Notes: generated by a model from the letters alone, not told the origin. Positions 31,807-40,298 are shown, counted from the first letter of the stretch. The stretch is DNA of 51,133 nt from Streptomyces sp. NBC_01571 (GCF_026339875.1 NZ_JAPEPZ010000007.1:1-51133), one strand, 5' to 3'. Numbers and translations: made by a program.

Positions 31807-33861
31807 TCACGAGACCTTGCGGAAGCGGGTCCGTGCGATCTCAAGGCGGCGGCCGGCGGTGGCGCGTGAGACGCCGAGGACGTCCTTGGCTTCGTCCACT
31901 GAGACGGTCTCCGCTCCCTGGCGCCGGTACATGAGACTGAGCAGCGAGGTGATCTGCCCCTCGATCTCAGCGTCCCGGGCGAGCGCGGGGCGGCCGGTCT
32001 CACCGGAGCGCAGCGGAACCGGGGTCACGCCGTTGTCCGAGGAGTCCGTCTCACCGTCTGACCTGCGCGTCTCACTCGCGTGAGGCGTCGTCTCAGTCAG
32101 GCTCACCGGGCCGCTCATCTCAGCGGGACCGGTCTCAAGCTCCCGGCGGGTCTCACCCTCACCCGTCTCGGCAACGAGTGCCGGGGCGGTGCGCGGGTGG
32201 GGAACCGTCTCACCGAAGCCGCTGGGATCGGCGGCCCGGGTGTGCTCGGTCTCACCGGCGGGCGCGGTGCGCGTGGTCTCATCCGGTCCGGCGCCGCCCG
32301 TGGTGCCGGTCTCACCGGAGTCCGTCTCACCGGGCTCCTTGGTGATCTGGTGGATGCGCCACATCACCCACGGGGCGATGGCGGCGACGCCGACGATGAG
32401 CCACCACAGCGGGTTGCCCTTCTTGTCGACGCCAACCAGTCCGGCGTCCGCGAGGTGGTAGATCGCGTTCGCGGCGACCATGAGGATCAGCGCGCCCGCG
32501 ACGTCGCGGTGCCGGCGGAACGCCTGCACGACGTAGACGTCGATCGCCAGCGGCAGCGCCCAGGCGACCTCTGCGGGCCAGCCGCTCAGCTTGGCCAGGG
32601 CGAACTCGCCGGAGGCGGTGAGGACGATCGTCGCGCCCAGGGCCACGCGCGGCCCCCAGGTGTTGACGAAGTTCTTCCTCTTCTCCTGCTTCGCGATGAG
32701 CGCCTGGGCGGCGGTGACCTCCGCGCGGGTGGCCTCCAGCTCCGCCCGTGCCCGCTGTTCCTCGGCACGGCCGCGGTTGCGGACCTGCTCGGCTTCCCGC
32801 TTGGCGTCGGCGACCAGGCGGCCCGCTTCCTTCTCAGCCGCCGTGATCCGCTCGGATGCGGCGGCCTCCGCGCTGGAGATGGCGCCGGCCGCCTTGGCCT
32901 CCGCGATCGAGCGGACCTTCAGGACGTCCTCTTCCGCCTGCGCCTGCGCGGCCTCGAGGACCTGCTGCGCCTCGCCGCGCGTGTCGTCGGCGTCCTGCTC
33001 CGCCTCGCGGAGCACTTCGGCGGCCTGGCCGCGGGCCTGGTCCAGGATCCTCGCCGCGTCCTCTTCGGCCGTGGCGACGTCCTCGCGGGCCTGGGTGCGC
33101 AGCTGCTCGGAGTCCTTCTCCGCCTGCTGGCGCATCTCGGTCGCGGCCTCGCGGCGCGCGCGGGCGTCGTCCTCGGCAACTGCCACCAGGTCGGCGGCCC
33201 GCTGCTTGGCCTCCTCCACCAGGTGCGCGGCGTGCGCGGCGGTGGCGTCGGCCTCGGCCTGGACGCGGTCCTTGTCCCGCTCCGCCTCGGTACGCAGCTG
33301 CGCCGCGCGGGCGCGGGCGGCCTCCACGATCCGGGCGGCCTCCGCTTCGGCCTCGGCCTGGAGCTTCTCCGCGGCCTGACGGCGGCGGGCGAGGGTCTGC
33401 TCGGCCGCCGCCAGGTCGCCGTCGGCGATCGTGCGGGCCCGCTGCACGGTCTCCTCCGCCGACGCGATCTGCTCCTCGGTGAGCTTGCGCATCCGCATCG
33501 CCTGGTCCTTGGCGACGGCGAGGATGCTGTCCGCCTCCGCCTGCGCCTTCTGCGCCGCGGTGTCGGCGTCGGCGCTCTGCCGACGGGCCTGCTCGATCAG
33601 GGCCTCCGCCTCGGTGCGCGCGGCGGCCAGCAGCTGGTCGGCCTCCGCACGGGCGGCGGTCACGATCGCCTCGGTGTCGACCTCCGGCACCGGCACCGGC
33701 ACCGACGCCGGCGCGGGGGCGGGGGCGGGCTCGGTGGCCACCGTCGTGTCGGCGGCCTCGCTCGGGCCGGCCGTCGCGGTCGTGGTGGCCGGGGTGGTCT
33801 TGGCCCTGGTCGTCGTCTTCTTGGCGGGAGCCTTGCGGGCGGGCTGGCGTCGGGTGCTCAC
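31807..33861 (-). CDS. Large coiled-coil, membrane and helix-turn-helix protein (684 aa) with DUF2637-like core
   Basis: Four parts in order: a basic Lys/Thr-rich head (KAPAKKTTTRAKTTPA); about 330 residues of Ala/Glu/Arg coiled coil; a membrane segment near 405-500 (LGATIVLTASGEFALAKLSG, IDVYVVQAFRRHRDVAGALI, LWWLIVGVAAIAPWVMW) like the DUF2637/SpdB-type domain of Streptomyces spread proteins; a linker with many GET tripeptides; and a C-terminal helix-turn-helix (VDEAKDVLGVSRATAGRRLE). A DNA-binding end tied to a membrane protein suggests it anchors the plasmid at the membrane for transfer or spreading. GTG start at 33861. Confidence 0.7.
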   Translation of the reverse strand: MSTRRQPARKAPAKKTTTRAKTTPATTTATAGPSEAADTTVATEPAPAPAPASVPVPVPEVDTEAIVTAARAEADQLLAAARTEAEALIEQARRQSADADTAAQKAQAEADSILAVAKDQAMRMRKLTEEQIASAEETVQRARTIADGDLAAAEQTLARRRQAAEKLQAEAEAEAARIVEAARARAAQLRTEAERDKDRVQAEADATAAHAAHLVEEAKQRAADLVAVAEDDARARREAATEMRQQAEKDSEQLRTQAREDVATAEEDAARILDQARGQAAEVLREAEQDADDTRGEAQQVLEAAQAQAEEDVLKVRSIAEAKAAGAISSAEAAASERITAAEKEAGRLVADAKREAEQVRNRGRAEEQRARAELEATRAEVTAAQALIAKQEKRKNFVNTWGPRVALGATIVLTASGEFALAKLSGWPAEVAWALPLAIDVYVVQAFRRHRDVAGALILMVAANAIYHLADAGLVGVDKKGNPLWWLIVGVAAIAPWVMWRIHQITKEPGETDSGETGTTGGAGPDETTRTAPAGETEHTRAADPSGFGETVPHPRTAPALVAETGEGETRRELETGPAEMSGPVSLTETTPHASETRRSDGETDSSDNGVTPVPLRSGETGRPALARDAEIEGQITSLLSLMYRRQGAETVSVDEAKDVLGVSRATAGRRLEIARTRFRKVS
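31997..32331 (-). repeat. Cluster of GGTGAGAC octamers
   Basis: On the minus strand GGTGAGAC occurs at 31997, 32048, 32150, 32207, 32249, 32309 and 32324 (plus-strand start positions). TGAGAC relatives lie at 32069, 32090, 32132 and 32276. All are in the linker of the 684-residue gene and mostly encode Gly-Glu-Thr. The Gly codon is always GGT in the seven full copies, although GGC is preferred in Streptomyces. Confidence 0.75.
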
Positions 33862-33941
33862 AGGCGGGGTCCTTTCTGGTGTGCGCTGGCCGGGCCGCCG
33901 TCTCGGGGGGCGGCGGCCCGGCCGGGCTTGAGGGGGGTGGG

Positions 33942-34313
33942 TCAGTGGGGCGGCAGCTCCGGGCGCCGGTTGGCGGTGGCGGCCTGCTGGGTGAGCCAGG
34001 CCATCGCGGCCGCGGTCATGCCGTCGGCGGCGTCGTCGCCGTTCAGCGGGGCGGTGTCGATGTCGCGCATCGCGTCGGCCGGCGGCAGCAGCCGCATGTA
34101 GTCGCCCTGGACCTCGCGGACCAGGCCGCCCGTCACCGGCAGCAGGTTGTAGCGGGCCTCGCCGTTGGTGAAGCGCACCACGTTGCTGACGCGGCAGACG
34201 ATCGTGTGGCCCGGCTCGCCGCGCCAGAACCGCTCGGGGTCGCGGTACAGCACGAAGTCGTCGACCTTGAACGCGGTGGCCGCCGCGGTGGCGGCCGGAG
34301 TGGAGAAGGGCAT
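33942..34313 (-). CDS. Plasmid protein of unknown function (123 aa)
   Basis: From ATG 34313 (MPFSTPAATAAATAFKVDDF) the centre looks beta-rich (FVLYRDPERFWRGEPGHTIV, FTNGEARYNLLPV). The tail is Pro-rich. No family is recognised. It lies 80 bp upstream of the coiled-coil protein gene in the same direction. Confidence 0.55.
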   Translation of the reverse strand: MPFSTPAATAAATAFKVDDFVLYRDPERFWRGEPGHTIVCRVSNVVRFTNGEARYNLLPVTGGLVREVQGDYMRLLPPADAMRDIDTAPLNGDDAADGMTAAAMAWLTQQAATANRRPELPPH

Positions 34314-34424
34314 CCGTAGCTCCTTACGGATCACGCGGTCCGGACTGTCCGGCTCCCCTCGGCCCCGTCCGTCCCAGCACACGGTGGAGACGGGCGGAGG
34401 AGGCAACCGCCAGGCAGGAAGGGG

Positions 34425-34748
34425 TCACTTGACGCCGATGAAGCGGAACGCCGCGAAGGCGGTCGTGCGCGGGTCGGGGGTGGCCTGGACGATGCGGTCG
34501 GCCGCTTCGACGTCGCCGCGGTTGACGGCGTCGGCGGCCTCCCGGGCTGCGTCCCAGTCGATACACGGGGTCGTCTCCGGGGCCCGACGGTGCAGCCGGG
34601 TACGCAGGGTGCGCCAGGCCCGGCGGACCGGGTGCCAGCGGCGGGCCCGGTTGACGCGGGCGGCGGCGTCGCGGTGCCCGAGCTCGTGAAGGATCTGCTC
34701 GGAGTCGTAGTCGGCGGCGGTCCAGCCGTCGCGGCGGATGGTGCGCAT
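34425..34748 (-). CDS. Basic helical protein of unknown function (107 aa)
   Basis: Starts MRTIRRDGWTAADYDSEQIL and carries a strongly basic centre (RVNRARRWHPVRRAWRTLR, TRLHRR) and a helical C-terminus (AAREAADAVNRGDVEAADRI). The positive charge suggests nucleic acid contact. The family is unknown. Confidence 0.55.
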   Translation of the reverse strand: MRTIRRDGWTAADYDSEQILHELGHRDAAARVNRARRWHPVRRAWRTLRTRLHRRAPETTPCIDWDAAREAADAVNRGDVEAADRIVQATPDPRTTAFAAFRFIGVK

Positions 34749-34804
34749 GGCGCCTCCTGAGATGGACGTCGAGCCGGGACGATGCCCGGATCCGGGGATG
34801 CGAA

Positions 34805-34837
34805 AGGTCGGCCGCCCGTGGTGCGGGCGGCCGACCT
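34805..34837 (-). terminator. Hairpin terminator
   Basis: AGGTCGGCCGCCCG (34805-34818) and its complement (34824-34837) form a 14-bp stem with a TGGTG loop. It ends the WhiB-like operon at 34895-35465. Confidence 0.85.
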
Positions 34838-34894
34838 GAACGAACAGCGTGGTACGGGAGTGGAGTTGGGTTTGCGTCCTGGGGGGCGGGACGC

Positions 34895-34981
34895 TCAGCC
34901 GTGAGCGCGACGACCGAAGTCGTGCTGCTCGTTGGTCCGGCGGAGGGCGTCCTCCAGGCGCTTGTGGTCGGCGTCCGTCAT
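34895..34981 (-). CDS. Putative 28-residue peptide
   Basis: Reads MTDADHKRLEDALRRTNEQH and ends DFGRRAHG. Its ATG overlaps the WhiB-like gene's stop by four bases, and it is followed by a terminator, so it is the last cistron of a coupled unit. Charged and helical; unknown. Confidence 0.4.
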   Translation of the reverse strand: MTDADHKRLEDALRRTNEQHDFGRRAHG

Positions 34982-35247
34982 GCCGACACCGCCTGCCGAG
35001 CCCGGTTGCGGGCGGCGCGGCGCCTCAGCGCCCGCCGCTCGTCCTCGGACAGCCCGCCCCACACGCCGTCGTCCTGACCGGACTCCAGCGCCCAGGTCAA
35101 GCACTGCTCCATGACCGGGCAGCGGCGGCAGACCGCCTTGGCCTCCTCGATCTGCAGGAGCGCCGGGCCGGTCGTGCCGATGGGGAAGAACAGCTCGGGG
35201 TCCTCGTCGCGGCACGAAGCCCGGTGGCGCCAGTCCATCCCGCTCAC
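34978..35247 (-). CDS. WhiB-like transcription factor, short form
   Basis: This 89-residue Wbl protein has C12, C40, C43 and C49 (AVCRRCPVMEQC) for the iron-sulfur cluster, the DGVWGG turn near 60-65 and a basic tail (RRALRRRAARNRARQ). Its GTG overlaps the upstream gene's stop (GTGA). It is the second Wbl of the plasmid block. Such plasmid Wbls can imitate or compete with chromosomal WhiB-type regulators of differentiation. Confidence 0.88.
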   Translation of the reverse strand: MSGMDWRHRASCRDEDPELFFPIGTTGPALLQIEEAKAVCRRCPVMEQCLTWALESGQDDGVWGGLSEDERRALRRRAARNRARQAVSA

Positions 35248-35465
35248 CGCCTCTGTCCGACGACGGTCATCTCGGCGAGCGTGCGGCGGGCCTTGCGGCC
35301 GGCCCTGGCCGCGCGGCGGTCGCCGTCGGCGATGAGGTGGCGGACGAGCTGGTGGAACACGGTGAGGTCGTCGGGCTCGAAGCCCTTCTCATTGTCCGCG
35401 TCCTCGATGTCGTCGATGATCCCGGCGTTCGTTCGGGGCACCACGCGTGTCATGCTGAGCTGCAT
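35244..35465 (-). CDS. Small protein upstream of the WhiB-like gene (73 aa)
   Basis: The ATG at 35465 (MQLSMTRVVPRTNAG) is preferred because GGAGG lies five bases upstream; ATG 35477 would add MEAL. The body (IIDDIEDADNEKGFEPDDL, TVFHQLVRHLIADGDR) is acidic then basic. It overlaps the Wbl gene by four bases. The family is not recognised. Confidence 0.5.
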   Translation of the reverse strand: MQLSMTRVVPRTNAGIIDDIEDADNEKGFEPDDLTVFHQLVRHLIADGDRRAARAGRKARRTLAEMTVVGQRR

Positions 35466-35487
35466 CAGGGCCTCCATACAGGTCCTG

Positions 35488-36188
35488 GACAGCCCCGGGG
35501 GCCTCATCCCTGGGGCTGTCGCGGTTGATAGAGCCGGTGTCCACCGCGCTCTCCACCGCCCACCGACCAACCCGGAAGCCGGGCGGCGGGCGACTGGGCA
35601 GCGCGGGGCTGCGAAATGCTTGGGGTGTTGCGGCGCGCGGCCTGCTGCCTTCCGCGCTGACCACCTTTCGACCGGGAGGTGGAGTGCCCGCGACCACTGG
35701 CTCACCCGCCGGGTCGTGCGATGTTCCGTATACCGGCTGGGGGCTGTCATCGCGCTACCGCCGCAAGATGCTGCGGGGGAGGGTGATCGCTCGGCCCACG
35801 CGACAGCCGAAACAGACCGAAGTCCGTCTTGCTGCCGCTCCGTGGCACGAAGAAGGGTCGCTCTCACTTCCCCGCCTCGCACCGCCGTTCACGGTGACCG
35901 GGATTCTGGCTCCGGTCGTGCCCTTCTGACGCATCCGACAGCCCCGCAAGGACTGGAGTCCGGTCACCCTTACGCGCAACACCCGGCCAGTTGCCTGGTC
36001 AGGGGCGGCAGTCGTCACCCGGCGTAGCGTCTTCGATTCTCAAGGAACGGTCACTCCCCGGTCCGGCCGCGACGCCAGTCGCAAAAGACCTTCTCCGGGG
36101 GCTAGGCGGTCGGTGAATCTGGCCGCTTCGACCGCCGCCACTCGAGGTGGCGACGATGGGAGCCGTCAGAGCCGAAGGGCTGGGGGAA
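35488..36188. other. About 700 bp without a supported gene; inverted repeat at its left end
   Basis: GACAGCCCC at 35488-35496 is inverted at 35512-35520 (9-bp stem, 15-nt loop), just upstream of the minus-strand gene starting at 35465. It may be an upstream terminator or a leader hairpin. The rest (35521-36188) has open frames on both strands, but none has a good start, matching codon pattern or recognisable product. Confidence 0.5.
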
Positions 36189-36593
36189 TCAGGCCGCGAT
36201 CGACAGGGGCGCCGCGACGGCCGGCCGACGCGCGATGCGCAGCTGCGTGGCATAGGGGAGGAGCATGTCGACCAGGCGCTCCCGGACCAGTGCGGTGATC
36301 GACGGGTCGGCCGCGAGGATGTCCCGCGCCGCCTCCCACCGCGCCCCGGACGCCGCGACGACCTCGTCGCGGGCCTTGGTCTTGCCCTTCTTCACCGCGG
36401 ACGCGGCGTCCCATCGGGCCAGCTCGTCCGTGGTCACCAGGTCGTACATCTCCAGCGGCGTACCGAAGGCGACGTCCAGGTCGATGCCGGCGAAGTCGGG
36501 GAGCGGCACCTCCACCGCCTCCAGGAGCGCGAGCGTCTCAGCGTCGAAGTTCTCGGTGGCGAGGCCGGCGGTGGGGCGGCTGGTGGCATTCAT
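36189..36593 (-). CDS. Plasmid protein of unknown function divergent from the GntR gene (134 aa)
   Basis: From ATG 36593 (MNATSRPTAGLATENFDAET) the protein is acidic and helical (LALLEAVEVPLPDFAGIDLD, LVRERLVDMLLPYATQLRIA). It is the first gene on the minus side of the divergent region that carries three GntR operator-like sites. It is probably under the control of that repressor. Family unknown. Confidence 0.6.
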   Translation of the reverse strand: MNATSRPTAGLATENFDAETLALLEAVEVPLPDFAGIDLDVAFGTPLEMYDLVTTDELARWDAASAVKKGKTKARDEVVAASGARWEAARDILAADPSITALVRERLVDMLLPYATQLRIARRPAVAAPLSIAA

Positions 36594-36673
36594 GGGGTGG
36601 CACTCCTCTCCCGCGTTCCGCAGAACGCGGGTTGGCAATGACAGTCCGTCAGGGGACCGACTCCCGGAAGGAG

Positions 36674-36763
36674 TTTGTCCCGGCACAGAACGAGACTTTG
36701 TCATGGGACAGAGAGCGCGTCAAGGGCCTATCCCGAGACGGTCATGTTTTTTGTCCTGGGACA
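36674..36763. promoter_or_regulatory. Three TTTGTCnYGGnACA operator-like repeats in the divergent gntR promoter region
   Basis: TTTGTCCCGGCACA at 36674-36687, TTTGTCATGGGACA at 36697-36710 and TTTGTCCTGGGACA at 36750-36763 share TTTGTC and ACA around a near-palindromic TGTCC/GGGACA. The last is 40 bp upstream of the gntR start, so autoregulation is likely. The other two lie toward the divergent gene. This is the layout of KorA/TraR-type plasmid repressors. Confidence 0.7.
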
Positions 36764-36802
36764 CTGCTTGCGTCGGTGCCACTGGGGTGAGATCGTTCAG
36801 GC

Positions 36803-37603
36803 ATGCCGAGCCCGACTAAGTACCTCGACCTGGCCGAGACACTGACTCGCCGCATCAACGCCGCGATGAAGCCTGGCGACCAGTTCCTCACCGTCCGCGA
36901 GATCGCCGAGCAGTTCGACGTCGGCAAGAACACCGCCAGCCGAGTAGTGCAGGTCCTCAAGGAGCGCGGTGTCATCTCCGGAAAGCCGAACGGCAAGACG
37001 TGGGTCCGTGTCCCTCCAAAGCGCACCGAGCGCAGCAACGAGCGCTACTTCGAGGAGAAGCAGCTCGTCCGGGAGCCGGAGGAGGTACGCAGCCAGAACG
37101 GTTCGGCCGAACGTGACCAGGGCGTCTCCCTGCGCGATCTCGCGGAAGATGTCGCTCTTCACGAGGTCGTGGTGTGCCCTGACGACATCGCCAGCGTGAT
37201 GGGGCTGGCTCCGGGCACGAGGGTTCTGCGCCGCTCCAGGGTCCGCCGCGTCGACAGGAGTGCGGGGGCTGGCAGCTCGGTGTCCTACGTGCCGCTCGAC
37301 ATCGTCGAGCGCGACCCCTCAGTCTTCGACGAGGCCAACGACCCCTGGCCTGGCGGTATGCAGCACCAGCTGTACACCGTCGGCGTCGAGCTCGCGAAGA
37401 TCATCGACTACGTCGCAGCGACGATGCCGACGGAAGAGGAAGCCGAGGAGCAGGACATTCCGCCGGGTGTTCCGATCTTCCGCATCCGGAAGGTCTCGTA
37501 CGCCACCACCGGGCGTGTTGCGGAGGTCACCGACATCCCGCTGCCCGCCGACCGCTCAGCCCTTGTCTATGTCACCGAACTTCCGAAGTGGAGCGACTCC
37601 TGA
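36803..37603 (+). CDS. GntR-family repressor with UTRA ligand domain (KorA/TraR-like)
   Basis: The 266-residue protein has an N-terminal winged helix (LTVREIAEQFDVGKNTASRV, about residues 29-48) and a C-terminal UTRA-like domain (VLRRSRVRRVDR, VSYVPLDIVE, ALVYVTELP). Streptomyces conjugative plasmids use such GntR/HutC proteins to keep transfer genes off. It diverges from the transfer block with repeated sites between. Its stop overlaps the glycosyltransferase start (TGATG), tying the two genes together. Confidence 0.82.
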   Translation: MPSPTKYLDLAETLTRRINAAMKPGDQFLTVREIAEQFDVGKNTASRVVQVLKERGVISGKPNGKTWVRVPPKRTERSNERYFEEKQLVREPEEVRSQNGSAERDQGVSLRDLAEDVALHEVVVCPDDIASVMGLAPGTRVLRRSRVRRVDRSAGAGSSVSYVPLDIVERDPSVFDEANDPWPGGMQHQLYTVGVELAKIIDYVAATMPTEEEAEEQDIPPGVPIFRIRKVSYATTGRVAEVTDIPLPADRSALVYVTELPKWSDS

Positions 37604-38355
37604 TGCCGACGATCACCGTTCTGACGCCCGTGTACGAGGGCGGGTACGCCTATCTGCACGAGCTGCACGAGTGCCTCTCCGGTCAGAAGCTCCCCGCCGG
37701 CTGGCAGCTCGAGTGGGTGATGCAAGAGGACGGACGGACGGGCAAGCCGCTGGAGGCAGTTCCGGACGCCCCGTGGATCTCGAAGAGCGCCGGCCGCTGG
37801 GGTGGAGCCGCCCAGGCCCGCACCCTGGGCTTGGCGCGCGCCACCGGAACCTTGCTGCGCTGCGTTGATGCCGACGATCTCCTCCCCGACCAGGAGACTC
37901 TCGCCCGCGACATCGAGATCCTGGAGGCCAACCCGTCCTACGGCTGGACGGTTGCCCCGTGCCTGGACCTGCATCCTGATGGCCACCTGGAGCCCGGTCC
38001 GAACGACCCTGCCCCCGGGCTGCTGCCGGATCGGGCGCTCCTGGACGGCGCCAAGCGCGGTGAACTGCCAGTCATGGGCACCACACTCACCGCCCGCACG
38101 GACCTCGTGCGCCTATTGGGAGGCTGGCCCGCGATCCCCGCATTCGAGGACGCCGGCGTCGTCCTGTTCTGCGAGGCAGTCAGCCGGGGGTGGATGCAGG
38201 CCAAGCCGGGCGAGATCTACCGCAAGCACCCCGGCCAGCACACCGTCACCGCGGCCTACCACGACGACGAAGAGAAGAGGCTGCGCCAGGAGATCGTCAT
38301 TGACAGGGCCGAAGCGCTGCATGCCTCCAGTTGGCGCTGGTCGCCGACGGCGTAG
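37603..38355 (+). CDS. Family 2 glycosyltransferase
   Basis: At 250 residues it has the GT-A opening PTITVLTPVYEGGYAYL, a nucleotide-sugar-binding DADDLLPD (aspartates for metal) and a C-terminal acceptor region (AFEDAGVVLFCEAVSRGW). It starts at ATG 37603, overlapping the gntR stop. No membrane helices are seen, so it is probably cytoplasmic. Its coupling to a plasmid-type repressor is unusual; the acceptor could be a small molecule or protein. Confidence 0.8.
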   Translation: MPTITVLTPVYEGGYAYLHELHECLSGQKLPAGWQLEWVMQEDGRTGKPLEAVPDAPWISKSAGRWGGAAQARTLGLARATGTLLRCVDADDLLPDQETLARDIEILEANPSYGWTVAPCLDLHPDGHLEPGPNDPAPGLLPDRALLDGAKRGELPVMGTTLTARTDLVRLLGGWPAIPAFEDAGVVLFCEAVSRGWMQAKPGEIYRKHPGQHTVTAAYHDDEEKRLRQEIVIDRAEALHASSWRWSPTA

Positions 38356-38415
38356 CGCGCCGCCGGCGAGATGAGCTCAACGTCCCATTTCACCTGGTAG
38401 ATCAAGGAGTGGCAG

Positions 38416-39339
38416 ATGGATGGCCTCGGATCCGTGATGTGGCTGGGCGGCGCACCGGGGGTGGGCAAGACCACCGTTGCCCGGCTGCTCGCTCGGCGCC
38501 ACGGCCTGCGTTGGTACAACGCCGACGCTCACACTTGGGAGCACCGCGACCGAGCAATCGCCGCAGGCCATCCAGCCGCAATCCGGTACGAGGAATCGCC
38601 AATCCCGGACCGCTGGTCAGCCCCCATGGAGGAGCGGCTCGCGATGTCGCTGCACCACGAGCGCGGGCCCATGGTCCAGGACGACCTCCTAGCACTGCCG
38701 ACTTCACCGCTGACGCTCGCCGAAGGCACGCCGATCACGCCGAAGGTGGTCGGCAGCGGTCAAGCTCTGTGGCTGATCCCGACCCCGGAACTGCAGCGCG
38801 ACCGTCTGGACGAACGTGATCTGCTTCCCGGCGTACGTGAGCTGTACCAGCGGTTGGGCGATGAGATCACGGCTGAGGTGAAGCGGTTCGGCGGCCAGAT
38901 GTTGGTAGTCGACGAATCGTGGAGCCTGGGGGAAGTCGTGACGAAGGTCGAAAGCCACTTCGCCGACCTACTTGCTCATGGACCTGTGGCAACAAGTCAG
39001 CTGGAGCGGCGCCAGCTGCTCCGCTACGCCAACCGCGCCTTCGTCGATCAGTACCAGACCTTCTTCACCCGGTCATGGGCGCGGGCTCTCGGGGCCACCT
39101 CGGATGTCGTGCTGTCCTTCTCCTGCGAGTGCGCACAGGCCGGATGCGAAAAGCAGATCGACCTTGCCGTATCCGACTTCCCTCAGCCTCCCGACGACGG
39201 CTCCCTTCCGCTCTTGGCCCCAGGCCACTACGCCATGCGGACGGTCCAAGTCAGTGCCGTCGATTCGGCGCGAGCGCAGCCGCCGGATCATCTCGGTGCC
39301 AGGACCAGCCAGTGGTCGTTGTATGGGCGGGAGGAGTGA
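38416..39339 (+). CDS. P-loop kinase-like NTPase with C-terminal cysteine motif
   Basis: The 307 residues open with GGAPGVGKTTVARLLARRHG (Walker A near residues 11-19), as in small-molecule or adenylate-type kinases. They also have acidic MLVVDESWSLG near the middle. The C-terminal part has SFSCECAQAGCEKQIDLAV and LLAPGHYAM, a CxC...C pattern found in other actinobacterial signalling and small-molecule proteins. It is 60 bp after the glycosyltransferase and likely co-transcribed. The phosphate acceptor is unknown. Confidence 0.7.
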   Translation: MDGLGSVMWLGGAPGVGKTTVARLLARRHGLRWYNADAHTWEHRDRAIAAGHPAAIRYEESPIPDRWSAPMEERLAMSLHHERGPMVQDDLLALPTSPLTLAEGTPITPKVVGSGQALWLIPTPELQRDRLDERDLLPGVRELYQRLGDEITAEVKRFGGQMLVVDESWSLGEVVTKVESHFADLLAHGPVATSQLERRQLLRYANRAFVDQYQTFFTRSWARALGATSDVVLSFSCECAQAGCEKQIDLAVSDFPQPPDDGSLPLLAPGHYAMRTVQVSAVDSARAQPPDHLGARTSQWSLYGREE

Positions 39340-39390
39340 CGTGCAGCAGGTATCCGCTCCCCGCAGGAGATCAAACGGTGTATGTTTCAG

Positions 39391-39404
39391 AGATCGATCG
39401 ATCT
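39391..39404. promoter_or_regulatory. 14-bp palindrome upstream of the XRE gene
   Basis: AGATCGATCGATCT is a perfect palindrome ending 14 bp before the start of the XRE-type regulator, just after a TATGTT sequence that could be a -10 element. It is a candidate autoregulatory operator. Confidence 0.5.
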
Positions 39405-39418
39405 TGAGAGGCTGCGCT

Positions 39419-39724
39419 ATGTCCGACCCGGACCGCTTGAAGCAGGTCGATGCCCTGCTGGACGGCCTGGAAGATGTCCTCCCGCCGCCGCGCGTGCGCG
39501 CGCAGTTGCGTCTTGCTGCGAACCTCACGCAGCAGGACGTCGCGGACGCGGTGGGCGTGAAGCGACTCGCCGTAGTGCGTTGGGAGCTGGGGAAGAGCAC
39601 CCCCCGGCGCCCGCAGCGCGACGCCTACATTCACCTGCTCAAGCGACTCGCGGAGCGTTTCCCTGCGGCCGCTGAGCTGAATGAGGGCAGCGCGACGCCG
39701 TCCTCCGAAGGGGGATCGGGATGA
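39419..39724 (+). CDS. XRE-family helix-turn-helix regulator (101 aa)
   Basis: The ATG at 39419 gives MSDPDRLKQVDALLDGLEDV. The helix-turn-helix LAANLTQQDVADAVGVKRLA spans about residues 32-51 and is followed by VVRWELGKSTP, the usual XRE continuation. It closes the plus-strand gntR set and lies directly before the origin-like region, so it could control copy number or the rep gene. Confidence 0.82.
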   Translation: MSDPDRLKQVDALLDGLEDVLPPPRVRAQLRLAANLTQQDVADAVGVKRLAVVRWELGKSTPRRPQRDAYIHLLKRLAERFPAAAELNEGSATPSSEGGSG

Positions 39725-40090
39725 CCTAGCGGCCATCGGCCGCGCGCGCCAAGAAGCGGACTAACCTCCCGCTGGCCTCGCGCGGCCCGTCTCCGACCGG
39801 GCTCATAGCCCGAGTCGGTCGCTCAGATCCCAGTTCGCGCTGGTCCTGAGCCGCGGCCTATCAAGCCGCTCATCTGTACCCGGCCCCTTATCAGGGCCAC
39901 TTGCACCACCGGCTACTAACCACGGCCACCACAGCCAGATCAGTACCGACTCGCTTCACCGCGTGGCCCCCACCACAGGGGCTTCGCACTTCACGAGAAC
40001 CGGGAGGGACGGAGAAATCTCCCCCCACCCGATCGGTGTCCGCCCTCTCCTCACGAAGGGGGCGGCCCCTGACACATCCGCACACCTGGA

Positions 40091-40127
40091 GGTCGGTCCA
40101 GCCCCGAGGGGCTCTGGTCGGTCCAGC
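40091..40127. repeat. Iteron-like direct repeats with an internal palindrome
   Basis: GGTCGGTCCAGC occurs at 40091-40102 and 40116-40127, 25 bp apart. Between them is the perfect palindrome AGCCCCGAGGGGCT (40101-40114). Candidate initiator-binding iterons or a copy-control hairpin. Confidence 0.6.
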
Positions 40128-40267
40128 TATATGGAAGGCAGGTCGTTCTCATAGTGCCCGAAGTGGTGTCCCTCTGTCAGCTTGACCTTGTCCGTTTCAC
40201 CCCGGTTCAGGCGTGGCGGTCGTCCCGTGTGACGGGATCGGCGTACGGTTCATCCGCCTTTCTCCGG

Positions 40268-40298
40268 TTCGTACCGGAAGTTGGATTTCCGGTACGAA
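40268..40298. promoter_or_regulatory. 12-bp inverted repeat upstream of rep
   Basis: TTCGTACCGGAA (40268-40279) is followed after 7 bp by its exact complement (40287-40298). Centred about 235 bp before the rep start, it may bind the initiator or form a cruciform at the origin. Confidence 0.65.

Noticed and set aside
32080..34101. 673-residue plus-strand frame
   Set aside because: Gly/Leu/Arg shadow of the coiled-coil gene on the minus strand.
35525..35929. 134-residue plus-strand frame in the interval before the GntR region
   Set aside because: No ribosome-binding site, irregular codon use and no recognisable product.
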